A stretch of 64,000 nt of DNA. Origin: PBB1 sp965229345. GTDB lineage: Bacteria > Pseudomonadota > Gammaproteobacteria > Burkholderiales > Burkholderiaceae_C. Made by a program: the position numbers and the translations under genes. This document shows positions 19,616 through 32,750 of the stretch, in pieces. Each line of letters begins with the position of its first letter. The first letter of the stretch is position 1. The stretch spans positions 868,001-932,000 of the forward strand of contig OZ245872.1 of assembly GCA_965229345.1 (NCBI GenBank), in the 5' to 3' direction. The notes under the pieces are model-generated. The model ran no database searches. It was not told where the DNA came from and saw only the letters and a list, made by a program, of their open reading frames with translations.

Positions 19616-19834
19616 CTAGTAATGCGGCGGCAGCTCGTCGCGCAGGCTGCGGAATGCGGCATCGTCGGTCGACGGGCGGCGCTCGCGCAGTTCCCTCAGC
19701 TCGCGCATCAGGCGGTCGATCTGGTCCTGCTGCCTGACGATCACCTGGTTCAACTGGTCGAGCATGTCCTCGGTGAAGCTGGCCTTGACCTCCAGATCGG
19801 TCAGGCGGTGTTCAATGCGGTCGTCGTGGTCCAT
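19616..19834 (-). CDS. slyX: SlyX family protein
   Basis: Small coiled-coil protein of 72 residues in the SlyX family. It begins MDHDDRIEHRLTDLEVKASF, has a heptad-rich centre (LDQLNQVIVRQQDQIDRLMREL) and ends DELPPHY, the conserved SlyX C terminus. Function is unknown. It lies 16 bases after the stop of the large hybrid kinase gene and in the same direction, so it may be the last gene of the HD-GYP/kinase transcript. Confidence 0.9.
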   Translation of the reverse strand: MDHDDRIEHRLTDLEVKASFTEDMLDQLNQVIVRQQDQIDRLMRELRELRERRPSTDDAAFRSLRDELPPHY

Positions 19835-19850
19835 GGTGATCGTGAGGAAG

Positions 19851-23931
<4,081 letters not shown>

Positions 23932-23939
<8 letters not shown>

Positions 23940-25035
23940 CCGGTGTTTCGTCCCGGTAGCGCTCGGCAATGGCAACGAAGTCATCGTATGCCGCGAGGAA
24001 GGTGTCGACCACGTCGGGATCGAAATGCCGGCCTCGGCCTTCCTTGAGCAGGCGGCCGGCCTCGGCCGTGGTCATGGCTTCCTTGTAAACCCGCTTGGAG
24101 ATCAGCGCATCGAACACATCGGCCACGGCCATCAGGCGCGCTGCAAGCGGGATCGCCTCGCCGGCGAGGCCGTCGGGATAACCGCTGCCATCCCACTTCT
24201 CGTGGTGCCAGTGGGCAATTTCCTTGGCGAGGGTCAGAAACTCCAGCGGCGCGTCGACATCCCGCTCGGCCTGCTCGATCGCATTGCTGCCGCACTGCGC
24301 ATGGGTCTTCATCACCACCCACTCGTCGGCCGTCAATTTGCCGGGCTTGAGCAGGATGTGGTCGGGGATGCCCACCTTGCCGATGTCGTGCAACGGAGCC
24401 GACATGGTCAGCAGCTCGATGTAGCGGTCGTTGATGAGTCCGGCAAAGCGCGGGTGGCCGCGTAGATCGGTCGCCAGCCGCTTCATGTAGCTTTGGGTGC
24501 GCAGGATGTGGTTGCCGGTTTCCGGGTCGCGTGCCTCGGCCAGGTGGGCCAGCGCGCGGATCGTGACCCGTTGCGTCAGATCGTTTTCTGCCATGCGGCG
24601 CGCGACTTCGGCCTCGAGCGCGGCATTGCGATCGTTCAGCCATTCGCGGGCCAGCTTGGCTTCGAGCTGACAGCGCACCCGCGCCAGCACCACCGCCGGC
24701 TTCAGCGGCTTGGTGATGTAGTCGCTGGCACCGTGGCTGAAGCCGCGTTCTTCGTCCGACGGGTCGCCCAGCGCGGTCAGGAAAACCACTGGAATCTCGC
24801 GCGTGACAGGGTGGGCGCGCAGCCGGGCCAGCACCGCATAGCCATCCAGCCCCGGCATCATCACGTCGAGCAAGATGAGGTCGGGACGCGGCGTGCCCAG
24901 CGCCACCCGCAGGCCGGTTTCGCCGGAAATGGCTGCCAGCACCCGGTACTGGGGGCACAGCAATTCATTGAGGACGAACAGGTTGTCCGGGTCGTCGTCG
25001 ACGATGAGGATGGTGGAGCCGTTGTCGGTAGGCAT
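23932..25035 (-). CDS. HD-GYP response regulator (predicted c-di-GMP phosphodiesterase)
   Basis: About 367 residues. Receiver domain at 1-125 (ILIVDDDPDN; phosphoacceptor Asp in LLDVMMPG; KPLKP), a short coiled linker (residues 130-160), then an HD-GYP domain. The HD pair is HDIGKVGIPD, and the GYP motif HHEKWDGSGYPDGL is complete, so c-di-GMP hydrolysis is likely. Its stop lies inside the start of the hybrid kinase gene, a strong sign that the kinase feeds this regulator. ATG at 25035 begins the receiver; a GTG at 25059 would add eight residues. Confidence 0.93.
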
Positions 25036-25219
25036 GCGTTCGAATCCCAATGGCACCACGAAAGCATCGTCCGGGCGAGGGGCGATGAAGACAGAATTCG
25101 GGCTTGCGTATTTTGTCGATGTATCGGCGCCTGGATCGGAAACATTAAGGGCTCGTGCCAGCGCCGCGGGTCAGGGTCTTCCCACGAGCCCGTCATCAAA
25201 ACGGCTCAGAATGCGCTGC

Positions 25220-26398
25220 ATGAAGAAGCCCGCTGCCTCCGCATTGCGTCGTCGAACCCTGCGGGCCTCCGATCCTGGGCTCGCCAAGGATGACGAAGAG
25301 GCAATCCTGGTTCTGCAGGGCGGTGGGGCGCTGGGGGCGTACCAGGCAGGCGTGTTCGAGTCGCTCGCCAAGGTTTACTGCGAGCCGACCTGGGTTGCTG
25401 GCATCTCGATCGGCGCGATCAACGCGGCATTGATCGCAGGCAACCCGGCCGCCCATCGGGTGGACCGATTGCGCGAGTTCTGGGAACTCGTCAGCTCGGC
25501 GCTGCCGACGCCCCTGATTGGCGCCAGCACCACCGCCCGCGAGGCCTTGAACGAATCCCATGCTTCGCAGGTCATGCTGTTCGGCGTGCCGGGGTTTTTC
25601 AAGCCCCGCTTTCCGCCGGCACCGTTTCAGCCGGCCGGCACGCTCGAAGCGATCAGCTACTACGACACCTCGCCGCTGGCAGAAACCCTGGAACGGCTGG
25701 TGGATTTCGAGCGCATCAACTCGGGTGCCGTCCGGCTGTCGGTGGGTGCGGTCAATGTGCGCACCGGCAATTTCGAGTACTTCGATTCGGCCAAGCAGCC
25801 TCTCGATGTGCGGCACATCATGGCCAGTGGTGCGTTGCCGCCGGGTTTTGCACCGGTCGAGATCGATGGCGAGCACTACTGGGACGGCGGCCTGGTGTCG
25901 AACACCCCGTTGCAGTACGTGCTCGACCAGCCCGGCCAACGCCACCGCGTGGTGTTCCAGGTCGACCTGTTCGCCGCGCGTGGTGCACTGCCCACGAACC
26001 TGGGCGAAGTGACCGAGCGCGAGAAGGACATCCGGTTTTCCAGCCGCACCCGACTCAACACCACCAACGAAATGGATCGCCAGCTGATCGCGCAGGCGGC
26101 CCAACGGCTGATCGCGAAGCTGCCACCGGCGCTGCGCGACGATCCCGATGTGCGCGCGTTGTCACGCGTGCGCTGCGAGCGCGCGGTCGATGTGGTGCAC
26201 CTGATCTACCGCAGCAAGCACTACGAAAGCCAGTCCAAGGACTACGAGTTCTCGCGGCTGTCGATGCACGAACACTGGGATGCCGGCCGTGCCGACATGG
26301 CGCACACCTTGCATGACCCGCGCTGGCTTCAGCGTGAGCGCAACGCCCATGGCGTGCATGTGTTCGACCTCACCTCGGACAGCCCGTTTTCCACTTGA
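25220..26398 (+). CDS. Patatin-like phospholipase
   Basis: Predicted lipid acyl hydrolase of the patatin family, about 392 residues. Oxyanion loop GGGALGAYQAGVFE, nucleophile elbow GISIGAINAAL (Ser), and catalytic Asp in YWDGGLVSNTP form the Ser-Asp dyad. The C-terminal third (SRVRCERAVDVVHLIYRSKHYE) resembles the DUF3734 tail found on this branch. The start is uncertain: ATGs at 25211 and 25220 are in frame and neither has a strong ribosome site. The 3-hydroxybutyrate dehydrogenase gene follows by 50 bases, a pairing that suggests a role near PHB or membrane lipid turnover; this is inference. Confidence 0.9.
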   Translation: MKKPAASALRRRTLRASDPGLAKDDEEAILVLQGGGALGAYQAGVFESLAKVYCEPTWVAGISIGAINAALIAGNPAAHRVDRLREFWELVSSALPTPLIGASTTAREALNESHASQVMLFGVPGFFKPRFPPAPFQPAGTLEAISYYDTSPLAETLERLVDFERINSGAVRLSVGAVNVRTGNFEYFDSAKQPLDVRHIMASGALPPGFAPVEIDGEHYWDGGLVSNTPLQYVLDQPGQRHRVVFQVDLFAARGALPTNLGEVTEREKDIRFSSRTRLNTTNEMDRQLIAQAAQRLIAKLPPALRDDPDVRALSRVRCERAVDVVHLIYRSKHYESQSKDYEFSRLSMHEHWDAGRADMAHTLHDPRWLQRERNAHGVHVFDLTSDSPFST

Positions 26399-26448
26399 AT
26401 CTCCGCCGCCTCGGCCATGAATCCTTCTTTTCCCATCGAAAGCAACCC

Positions 26449-27231
26449 ATGAAGCTCCAGGACAAAGTCTGCATCGTCACCGGCGCCGCCAGCGGCATCG
26501 GCAAGGAAATCGCCGTTGTGTACGCCAAGGAGGGCGGCAAGGTCGCCATCGCCGACATGAACCTCGCGGCGGCGCAGGCCACGGCTGACGAGATCACGAA
26601 GGCCGGTGGCACCGCGATGGCGGTCGCGATGGACGTGACCAGCGAAGACCAGGTCAACGCGGCCGTGGCCGCGGTGGTGGCCGCTTACGGTGGCGTCGAT
26701 GTGCTGGTCAGCAATGCCGGCATCCAGATCGTCCACCCGGTCGAGGATTTCCCGTTTGCCGACTGGAAGAAGATGCTGGCGATCCACCTCGATGGCGCCT
26801 TCCTGACCACCAAGGCCTGCGTGCCGCACATGAAGGCTTCGGGCAAGGGCGGCAGCATCATCTACATGGGCTCGGTGCACTCGAAGGAGGCGTCGCTGCT
26901 GAAGTCGGCCTACGTCACCGCGAAGCACGGCCTGATCGGCCTGTGCAAGACGGTCGCCAAGGAAGGCGGCAAGCACGGCATCCGCGCCAATGTGATCTGC
27001 CCGGGTTTCGTGCGCACGCCGCTGGTCGACAAGCAGATCCCCGAGCAGGCGGCTGCACTGGGCATCAGCGAAGACGACGTGATCAAGAAGGTGATGCTCA
27101 AAGAGACGGTCGATGGTGAATTCACCACCGTGCAGGATGTGGCCGATGTCGCGCTGCTGTTCGCGGGCTTCAACTCCAACGCGCTGACGGGTCAGTCGCT
27201 CGTGGTCAGCCACGGCTGGTTCATGCAGTGA
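26449..27231 (+). CDS. bdhA: 3-hydroxybutyrate dehydrogenase
   Basis: NAD-dependent short-chain dehydrogenase that oxidises 3-hydroxybutyrate to acetoacetate, the step after intracellular PHB breakdown. About 260 residues. NAD motif TGAASGIGKEIA, NNAG equivalent SNAGIQIVHPVEDF, catalytic Ser (MGSVHS) and Tyr-x-x-x-Lys (AYVTAKHG). IQIVHPVEDF and the C-terminal GQSLVVSHGWFMQ are distinctive of BdhA rather than general SDRs. It probably shares a transcript with the patatin gene. A COQ7-like gene converges from the other side. Confidence 0.94.
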   Translation: MKLQDKVCIVTGAASGIGKEIAVVYAKEGGKVAIADMNLAAAQATADEITKAGGTAMAVAMDVTSEDQVNAAVAAVVAAYGGVDVLVSNAGIQIVHPVEDFPFADWKKMLAIHLDGAFLTTKACVPHMKASGKGGSIIYMGSVHSKEASLLKSAYVTAKHGLIGLCKTVAKEGGKHGIRANVICPGFVRTPLVDKQIPEQAAALGISEDDVIKKVMLKETVDGEFTTVQDVADVALLFAGFNSNALTGQSLVVSHGWFMQ

Positions 27232-27250
27232 ACCCGGGCCGCCCTGACGC

Positions 27251-27832
27251 TCAGAAACGTCGGGCGATGTGCACTGCGCCGGCAGAACCTGATCCGACCA
27301 CCGCGCACCACGCCCGCAGCAAGAGGCCGGGCGGCTTGGTGGCCTGCGACAGGGCTTCGTCGCGGTGGTCGCACTCATCGGCCTGACACTCCCGAAGCAG
27401 TGAGCGCAAGGCCGCGTGTTCCGGACGATCAGTGAGGCGGTCGATCTGCTGCTGGTAGTGGTGGTCGACGAACGTTTCCACCGCAGCGATCGTCGCGTAC
27501 ACCGCGCGCGGACCGAACAGCGCGGGCAGCGCGCCGGTCAGGAATCCCGCCGCGCGCCAGGGCACCAGCAGCCGGCTGCGCTGTGCAGCGGGCAACCATT
27601 GTTCGATGAGATCGAGATGGTGCTGCTCGGTGGCGCCGTGGCGGCGCGCGAAGTCGCACACGCCGCGATCGCGGGCGACGGCGAGCACGCCGCGGTAGAT
27701 CCAGACCGCGCCGCTTTCGCCAGCGTGGTCCGAGCGCAGCTCGCCGACCATCTCGGGCGGAATCTGGTTTTGCAAAGAAGGCGACGTGAATTCCAGGGCC
27801 GCCGCGCCGACGTCAGGCTGTCGATGGGTCAT
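27251..27832 (-). CDS. COQ7-like demethoxyubiquinone hydroxylase family protein
   Basis: Predicted di-iron monooxygenase of the COQ7/CAT5 family, which hydroxylates demethoxyubiquinone in ubiquinone synthesis. About 193 residues. The ferritin-like iron ligands are visible: LRSDHAGESGAV, ATEQHHLDLIEQ, AAVETFVDHHYQQQ and ECQADECDHRDEA. The start MTHRQP is the first plausible ATG. It differs enough from typical Coq7 that another di-iron role is possible. It ends 19 bases from the bdhA stop (convergent) and is not in an operon with other ubi genes. Confidence 0.8.
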   Translation of the reverse strand: MTHRQPDVGAAALEFTSPSLQNQIPPEMVGELRSDHAGESGAVWIYRGVLAVARDRGVCDFARRHGATEQHHLDLIEQWLPAAQRSRLLVPWRAAGFLTGALPALFGPRAVYATIAAVETFVDHHYQQQIDRLTDRPEHAALRSLLRECQADECDHRDEALSQATKPPGLLLRAWCAVVGSGSAGAVHIARRF

Positions 27833-27943
27833 CGACCGGATGTTGCCTGCACGCGTCGGCCCCTGCCGATGGGCCGGCCGATACACCAGGCCGTGGCCCG
27901 GTCTTTTCCGGCCAGTACGGCGGATGGTCGAGCCGGCGACCGG

Positions 27944-28873
27944 TCACTTCAGAAAGTCCTGCACCGCGGCGATGGACTGCTCGGCCGCCTCCTCCTGCGG
28001 CAAGTGACCCACGCCGGGCAGCGACACCCGCGTGGCGTGCGGTATCGCCTTCAGGTAGTCGGCTGAGTTGGCGAACGGAATCATCGCGTCGGCCTCGCCC
28101 CACACCAGCAGGGTGGGCGCCTGAATGCGTTGCAGCAGCGGGATCGGGTCGACCAGGGTGGTTTGCCGCATGCGTGCGAGCAGCGCATCGCGGCTGCCAG
28201 GTGCCAGCATCAGGTCGTGGTAGCGCGTGGTGAGGTCGTCGCTCAGGAAGGCGGCATTCCCATAAGCGGGCTCGAGGCTCATGCGCAGCAGCGGCTTGGG
28301 CAGCACATAGCGCATCAGCTCGGCGCTCACCGGCACCTCGGGCGCCTGGCCGTATGCGAAGCCCGGGCTCGCGAATCCATCGGGCGCGACCAGCACCAGC
28401 TTGTCGACCCGCTCGGGGTGCGTGGCGGCGAAGGTCCAGGCGATGCGCCCGCCGATCGAGTGGCCGACGATGCTGGCGCGGGCGATGCCCAACTGGTCCA
28501 TCAGCGCGATCAGCAGCTGCATGCTGCGTGCATCGGTGTAATTGCCGCTCGGGTCGGGCGCGGTGAGGCCGCAACCCGGCAGATCGAAGCGGATCACGCG
28601 GTGGTCGCCCGACAAGGCCTGCGCCCACGGCTCCCAGCTGTGCAGGCTGCCGCCGAAGCCGTGGACCATGATCACCGCGGGGGCCGCCTTCGGGCCGCTG
28701 TCGCGCAGGTGCAGCCGCAGGCCATCGAGCTCGACGAGGTCGCCCGGTGCCGCCAGGTAACGGGCCTCCAGCGTGGGCAGGTCTTGGTCTGGCGTCCACA
28801 ACCAGAAGGCCACCAGCAGCACCAGCAACGCGGCGCCGGCCATCCAGGCGTGACGCTTCAGGCGAGGTTTCAA
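27944..28873 (-). CDS. Alpha/beta hydrolase with N-terminal membrane anchor
   Basis: About 309 residues. A basic, then hydrophobic N terminus (MAGAALLVLLVAFWLW) predicts a signal anchor, so the catalytic domain is periplasmic or membrane-bound. Oxyanion region MVHGFGGSLHSWEP, nucleophile elbow GHSIGGRIAW, acid region WGEADAMIP and base GVGHLPQEE complete the triad. The TTG start is chosen because it overlaps the TGA of the upstream fusion gene (TTGA); an ATG at 28843 would give 299 residues. Tight coupling to the esterase/Baeyer-Villiger gene suggests that it acts on the product of that enzyme. Confidence 0.85.
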   Translation of the reverse strand: MKPRLKRHAWMAGAALLVLLVAFWLWTPDQDLPTLEARYLAAPGDLVELDGLRLHLRDSGPKAAPAVIMVHGFGGSLHSWEPWAQALSGDHRVIRFDLPGCGLTAPDPSGNYTDARSMQLLIALMDQLGIARASIVGHSIGGRIAWTFAATHPERVDKLVLVAPDGFASPGFAYGQAPEVPVSAELMRYVLPKPLLRMSLEPAYGNAAFLSDDLTTRYHDLMLAPGSRDALLARMRQTTLVDPIPLLQRIQAPTLLVWGEADAMIPFANSADYLKAIPHATRVSLPGVGHLPQEEAAEQSIAAVQDFLK

Positions 28874-31305
28874 GCGAGAGCTTTCGGAGCGGGCTCGATC
28901 GGCGAGTGGGCCGCATCGAAGGCGTAGGCCGAGAAATCGGGGCGACGCACCGCATCGACGTACTCGCGGGTGTAGCCAGGAAACAGCGCGAACACCCGGC
29001 CGTTGTCGTGGCGGTACCAGCTGCGGCACTGGCTCCACACCGAGCTGCCCAGGCGTTCTTGCAGGTGGCGGTTGTGCTCGCGCATCGCTTTGGGTCGCAC
29101 GTCGATCCAGCGGTGGCCACCGTCGCGCACCGCGCGCATGCAGGCGATCGCGTGATCGACCTCGGGCTCGATGTACAGCAGCGTGGAAGTGTGGCCGGTG
29201 GCCGTGTTCGGGCCCAGCATCAGGAACAGGTTCGGGAAGCCCGACACCGTGATGCCGTGGTACGCCTCGGGGCCGTCGGTCCAGGTGTCGGCGAGCAGGC
29301 GGCCTTGCACGCCCGCGATGCGGGTGGCCGACAGCGAATGCGCGACGTCGAAACCAGTGGCGCAGACCAGCACGTCGATCGGCCGCTCGCGCCCATCGGT
29401 GGTGACGATGCCGTGCGCGGTGAGGCGCTCGATGCCCTCGGTCACCAGCTCGACATTCGGCCGGCACAGGGCCGGGTAGAAATCGTTCGAGTAGATGATG
29501 CGTTTGCAGCCCAGCGGGTAGCGGGGTGTCAGCCGCTCGCGCAAGGCCTCGTCGCGGACCTGCCGCTTTCGGTGTGCGGCGGCGGTGGCCAGCAACCCGC
29601 GACGCGCCAGCGTGCCGTCCTCGAAGCCGCGGCGCCCCCATTCGAGCACCTGCGCCCAGTTCCAGCGCACCATGGCCGCATACGGCGGCAGGTGGGCCAG
29701 CGCGCGATCGAGCACGGTGTAGCGGCGGTCCATGCGAGGCATGACCCAGTTCGCGGTGCGCTGGAACAGGTGCAGCTGCCGCGCCTGCTCGGCGACCGGT
29801 GGCACCAGCTGAGAGGCGGTCGAGCCGGTGCCGATCACCGCCACCCGCTGGCCTCGGAGCAGCGCGCTGTGGTCCCAGCGCGCCGAGTGCAGGCGCCGGC
29901 CTCGAAACGCCTCCAGGCCCGGGATGTCGGGCCAGCGCGGCCGGCTCAGCGGGCCGGAGCTGCACATGAAGAAGCGAGCGCGCAGCACATCGCCCCGGTT
30001 GGTGCGTATCTGCCATCGGCCGGTGGCCTCGTCGAAAGAGGCCTCGGTGACCTGCGTGCCCAGGCGCAGGTGCGCCAGCAGCCCGAAGCGCGCCGCGACT
30101 CGCTGCATGTAGGCCTGGATCTCGGGGGCGCCGGGGAAGCGCCGGCTCCAGTCGGGGTTGGGTGCGAAGGAAAACGAATAGGCCGGTGCCGGCACATCGA
30201 CGTGCGCACCGGGGTAGGTGTTGTCCCACCAGGTGCCGCCGAGGCCAGCTTGCTTTTCCAGGATCACGAAGTCATGGGTGCCCGCGCGCTTGAGCTTGGT
30301 GCCGGCGCACAGCCCCGACATGCCTGCGCCGAGGATCACGACCTCGTGGTCGATCGCCGTCGGCGCCGGACGAGCGGCGGCCAGCGGCGGCATCACGAAG
30401 CGGGCGATGCGCTCGATCGCCTCGTCGGCGCTGCGCAGCACGCCGCCGTGGGTCTGGAACACATGCCATCGCCGGGCGGTGATCTCGCAGCGTGTTTCGA
30501 CGCCCGCGGCCTGCAGTGCGGCTTCCAGCTGCAGCGCCTGGTCATGCAGCAGTTCGTCGGTGCCGGCCTGGATCAGCGTGGGAGGCAGCCCGTGCAGATC
30601 GGCGAACAGCGGCGACACCGGGGCCGTATTGGCCAGGGCGGGATCGCCCAGGTAGTGCGTGGCACAGGCAGCGGCCCAGGCAACGCTGAGCATCGCTTCG
30701 CCGGGGGGCTCGGTGGCGGGTGCATCGCGCATCGCCAGATCGACCCAGGGCGACAGCAGCACCAGCGCTGCCGGCCGTGGCGAGCCGCTGTCACGCAGCG
30801 CCAGCGCGGTGGACAGGGCCAGGCCTCCGCCGGCTGAATCGCCGGCCACCACGATCGGGCGGCCTGCGTCTTCGGTGTGGAGGCCGCGAAAGGCCGCCAG
30901 CGCGTCATCGAGCGCGGCCGGATGGCGGTGCTCGGGCGCCAGCCGGTAATCGGGCGCAAAGACGGGCATCCCGGTGACGAGCGCCAGCCGAGCTGTCAAG
31001 GCGCGGTGGGTCGCCGGCGACCCGACGCAGAACGCCCCACCGTGCAGGTAGAGCAACACGCCCGGTGGCGAATTCGGTGCCCGCATCGAGCGCAGCCATT
31101 CACCTCGCACACCGCCCACCGTGCCGGGTTGGACCGACACGCCCCGCGGCACGAGGGTGCTGCGTGACAACACGTTCAGCCAGCGGCGCTGGAGGCCGAT
31201 CGACACGCCGGGCGAGAACGCCGGCTTCAGCAGCCACCTCAGCGAGCTGCGCAGCAGGGCTGCCAACAGCGTTTCGATCAGACCCTTCGGTTGATAAACG
31301 ACCAT
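28870..31305 (-). CDS. Esterase / Baeyer-Villiger-type flavin monooxygenase fusion protein
   Basis: 811-residue two-enzyme protein. Residues ~1-305 are a hormone-sensitive-lipase-type hydrolase: HGGAF oxyanion motif (88-92), GDSAGG elbow (Ser157), Asp250 in GTDELLHDQ, His281 in RRWHVF. Residues ~318-811 are a flavin monooxygenase: FAD motif GAGMSG (326-331), Baeyer-Villiger fingerprint FRGRRLHSARW (467-477), and NADPH motif GTGSTA (492-497). The second half would turn a ketone into an ester or lactone, and the first half could hydrolyse it. The start MVVYQPK is preferred over an in-frame ATG 87 bases upstream. No break is visible between the halves. The substrate is unknown. Confidence 0.9.
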   Translation of the reverse strand: MVVYQPKGLIETLLAALLRSSLRWLLKPAFSPGVSIGLQRRWLNVLSRSTLVPRGVSVQPGTVGGVRGEWLRSMRAPNSPPGVLLYLHGGAFCVGSPATHRALTARLALVTGMPVFAPDYRLAPEHRHPAALDDALAAFRGLHTEDAGRPIVVAGDSAGGGLALSTALALRDSGSPRPAALVLLSPWVDLAMRDAPATEPPGEAMLSVAWAAACATHYLGDPALANTAPVSPLFADLHGLPPTLIQAGTDELLHDQALQLEAALQAAGVETRCEITARRWHVFQTHGGVLRSADEAIERIARFVMPPLAAARPAPTAIDHEVVILGAGMSGLCAGTKLKRAGTHDFVILEKQAGLGGTWWDNTYPGAHVDVPAPAYSFSFAPNPDWSRRFPGAPEIQAYMQRVAARFGLLAHLRLGTQVTEASFDEATGRWQIRTNRGDVLRARFFMCSSGPLSRPRWPDIPGLEAFRGRRLHSARWDHSALLRGQRVAVIGTGSTASQLVPPVAEQARQLHLFQRTANWVMPRMDRRYTVLDRALAHLPPYAAMVRWNWAQVLEWGRRGFEDGTLARRGLLATAAAHRKRQVRDEALRERLTPRYPLGCKRIIYSNDFYPALCRPNVELVTEGIERLTAHGIVTTDGRERPIDVLVCATGFDVAHSLSATRIAGVQGRLLADTWTDGPEAYHGITVSGFPNLFLMLGPNTATGHTSTLLYIEPEVDHAIACMRAVRDGGHRWIDVRPKAMREHNRHLQERLGSSVWSQCRSWYRHDNGRVFALFPGYTREYVDAVRRPDFSAYAFDAAHSPIEPAPKALA

Positions 31306-31400
31306 GACGAGCCTGCGTTGCAAAGGTTGCGATCGTAGCCAGTCGTCGCGCGAGCGCTGCAGTGCACGACGGCAGTCGGCAATTCCGCACATTCCCTTTC

Positions 31401-31415
31401 ATTTGCGCTGCAAAT
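31401..31415. promoter_or_regulatory. Palindrome between fusion gene and response regulator gene
   Basis: ATTTGC-GCT-GCAAAT is a perfect 6-bp inverted repeat with a 3-base spacer in an AT-richer part of the 196-base divergent gap, about 96 bases before the fusion gene start and 87 before the response regulator start. Its size fits a dimeric repressor or activator site. No regulator gene of the usual TetR or AraC type is adjacent. Confidence 0.4.
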
Positions 31416-31501
31416 AGAAACATCGTGATACATCGCGGCGTGGCCGGGCCATTACGCTCGTCTTACCGCTGGTTCACTGACGGATGGGGGTCCGTGCGAC
31501 G

Positions 31502-32738
31502 ATGAACGATTACCTGTTGTGGGGCGCTGGTGCAGCACTGGTGGTGCTGCTGCTGGTCTTGCAGCTGCTCCGGCGGCGCGCGCGGCGACCCGTGGCCCGA
31601 CCCGAGCGCGTTGAACGGGGTGCCGCTCGCGCCTCCGCGCCGCTCTCGCGCAGCGCATCCGTGCTCGACACCGTCAGCGATGTCCATGAGCTGAATCCGG
31701 CACGGTCCTCGTTCGGCGACGATGCCCGGCTGCGCGCCGAGCGCGAGGCGGCCGAGCAGGCCGCTCGTGCCGAAGCCGACCGCGAAGCCGCCGAGTGGGG
31801 AAGCGCGCCTGGTCGCGCAGCAACTGGCCGACGAAGAACGCGAGCGCATCGTTGCCGAACAGGCGGCTGCCGAGGTGGTGGCGGCACCTCCGCCGCTCGA
31901 ATCGGCCGCCCTTGAGCCCGCGGCCTCTGAGATCGACGAACAAGCTGCGCTGGAGGCATTGGCCCGAGAGGCTGCCGAATGGGAAGCGCGCCTCGCCGCG
32001 CAGCAGCAAGCAGACGCCGAAGCCCAGGCTGAAGCCGAGCGCCAGCGGGTCGCAGCCGACATCGAACGCGCGGCGGCCGATGCCGCTGCGGCGCGTGCTG
32101 CGGCAGCCGAGGCGCAAGTCCAGGCCGAACGAGCGGCCCAAGAGCGCGCTGCCCAGGAGCTGGCGGAGCAACTGGCCGCGCAGCAGGCCGCGCTGATCGA
32201 GTCCGAGCGGCAAGCTCAGGACGACGCTGCGCGGCAGCAGGCCCTGCATGCCGCCGATGCAAGCCCCGCCGAACCGGTCACTTTCGAGTTCACCTTCGAG
32301 CCCGAGCTGTCGCCGCCTCCACCGGCGGAGCCCGCCCCGGCGGCCGCGCGTACGCCGGAGCAATGCCTGGTGATGATTGCCGACGACTCGAAGGTGGTGC
32401 GCATCAAGACCAGCCGTCTGCTGTCCAAGCACCTGTACCGGGTGTCACTGGCCGAAGATGGCCTCGATGCGGCGCGGCAGATCGAAATCGACCTGCCCGA
32501 CGTGCTGATCACCGACGTCGAAATGCCGGGCATGGATGGCTTCGAGCTGACGCGTCAGGTCCGCAGCAACCCGCGCACCGCGCACATCCCGATCGTGATG
32601 ATCACCGCCGATGACGAGAAGCACCGCGCTGGCGCGCTTGAAGCGGGCGTCAGCGTGCTGCTCAGCAAGCCCTACCCCGAAGACCAGCTGTTGTCGTATC
32701 TGCAATCGACCCTGACCCGCTCGGCGACGGCGCCCTGA
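31502..32738 (+). pseudogene. Membrane-anchored response regulator, frameshifted
   Basis: As sequenced the gene is split by one extra G in a run of four (31797-31800). The first frame (from MNDYLLWGAG) encodes a TM helix (LVVLLLVLQLL) and a Glu/Ala-rich coil ending REAAEWG. The second frame resumes EARLVAQQLADEERERI and runs to 32738. An internal repeat of the coil, AREAAEWEARLAAQQ, has GGG at the same spot and shows what the unshifted reading should be. The coil (to about residue 250) is followed by a CheY-type receiver (VMIADDSKVVRIKTS; Asp in LITDVEMPGMDG; Lys in LLSKPYPEDQ). Without the extra G it gives about 411 residues. The downstream frame alone could still make a soluble receiver protein. 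Confidence 0.8.
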
Positions 32739-32750
32739 TCGGGGCACTGC

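Noticed and set aside
28874..30229. Upstream extension of the anchored hydrolase through the fusion gene
   Set aside because: It lies in the wrong frame inside the monooxygenase and has no protein-like composition; the real start is at the TTGA overlap or the ATG at 28843.
31797..31800. Programmed ribosomal frameshift in the response regulator gene
   Set aside because: There is no slippery heptamer or stimulatory hairpin; the required shift skips one base (+1), and the internal repeat shows a simple extra G.
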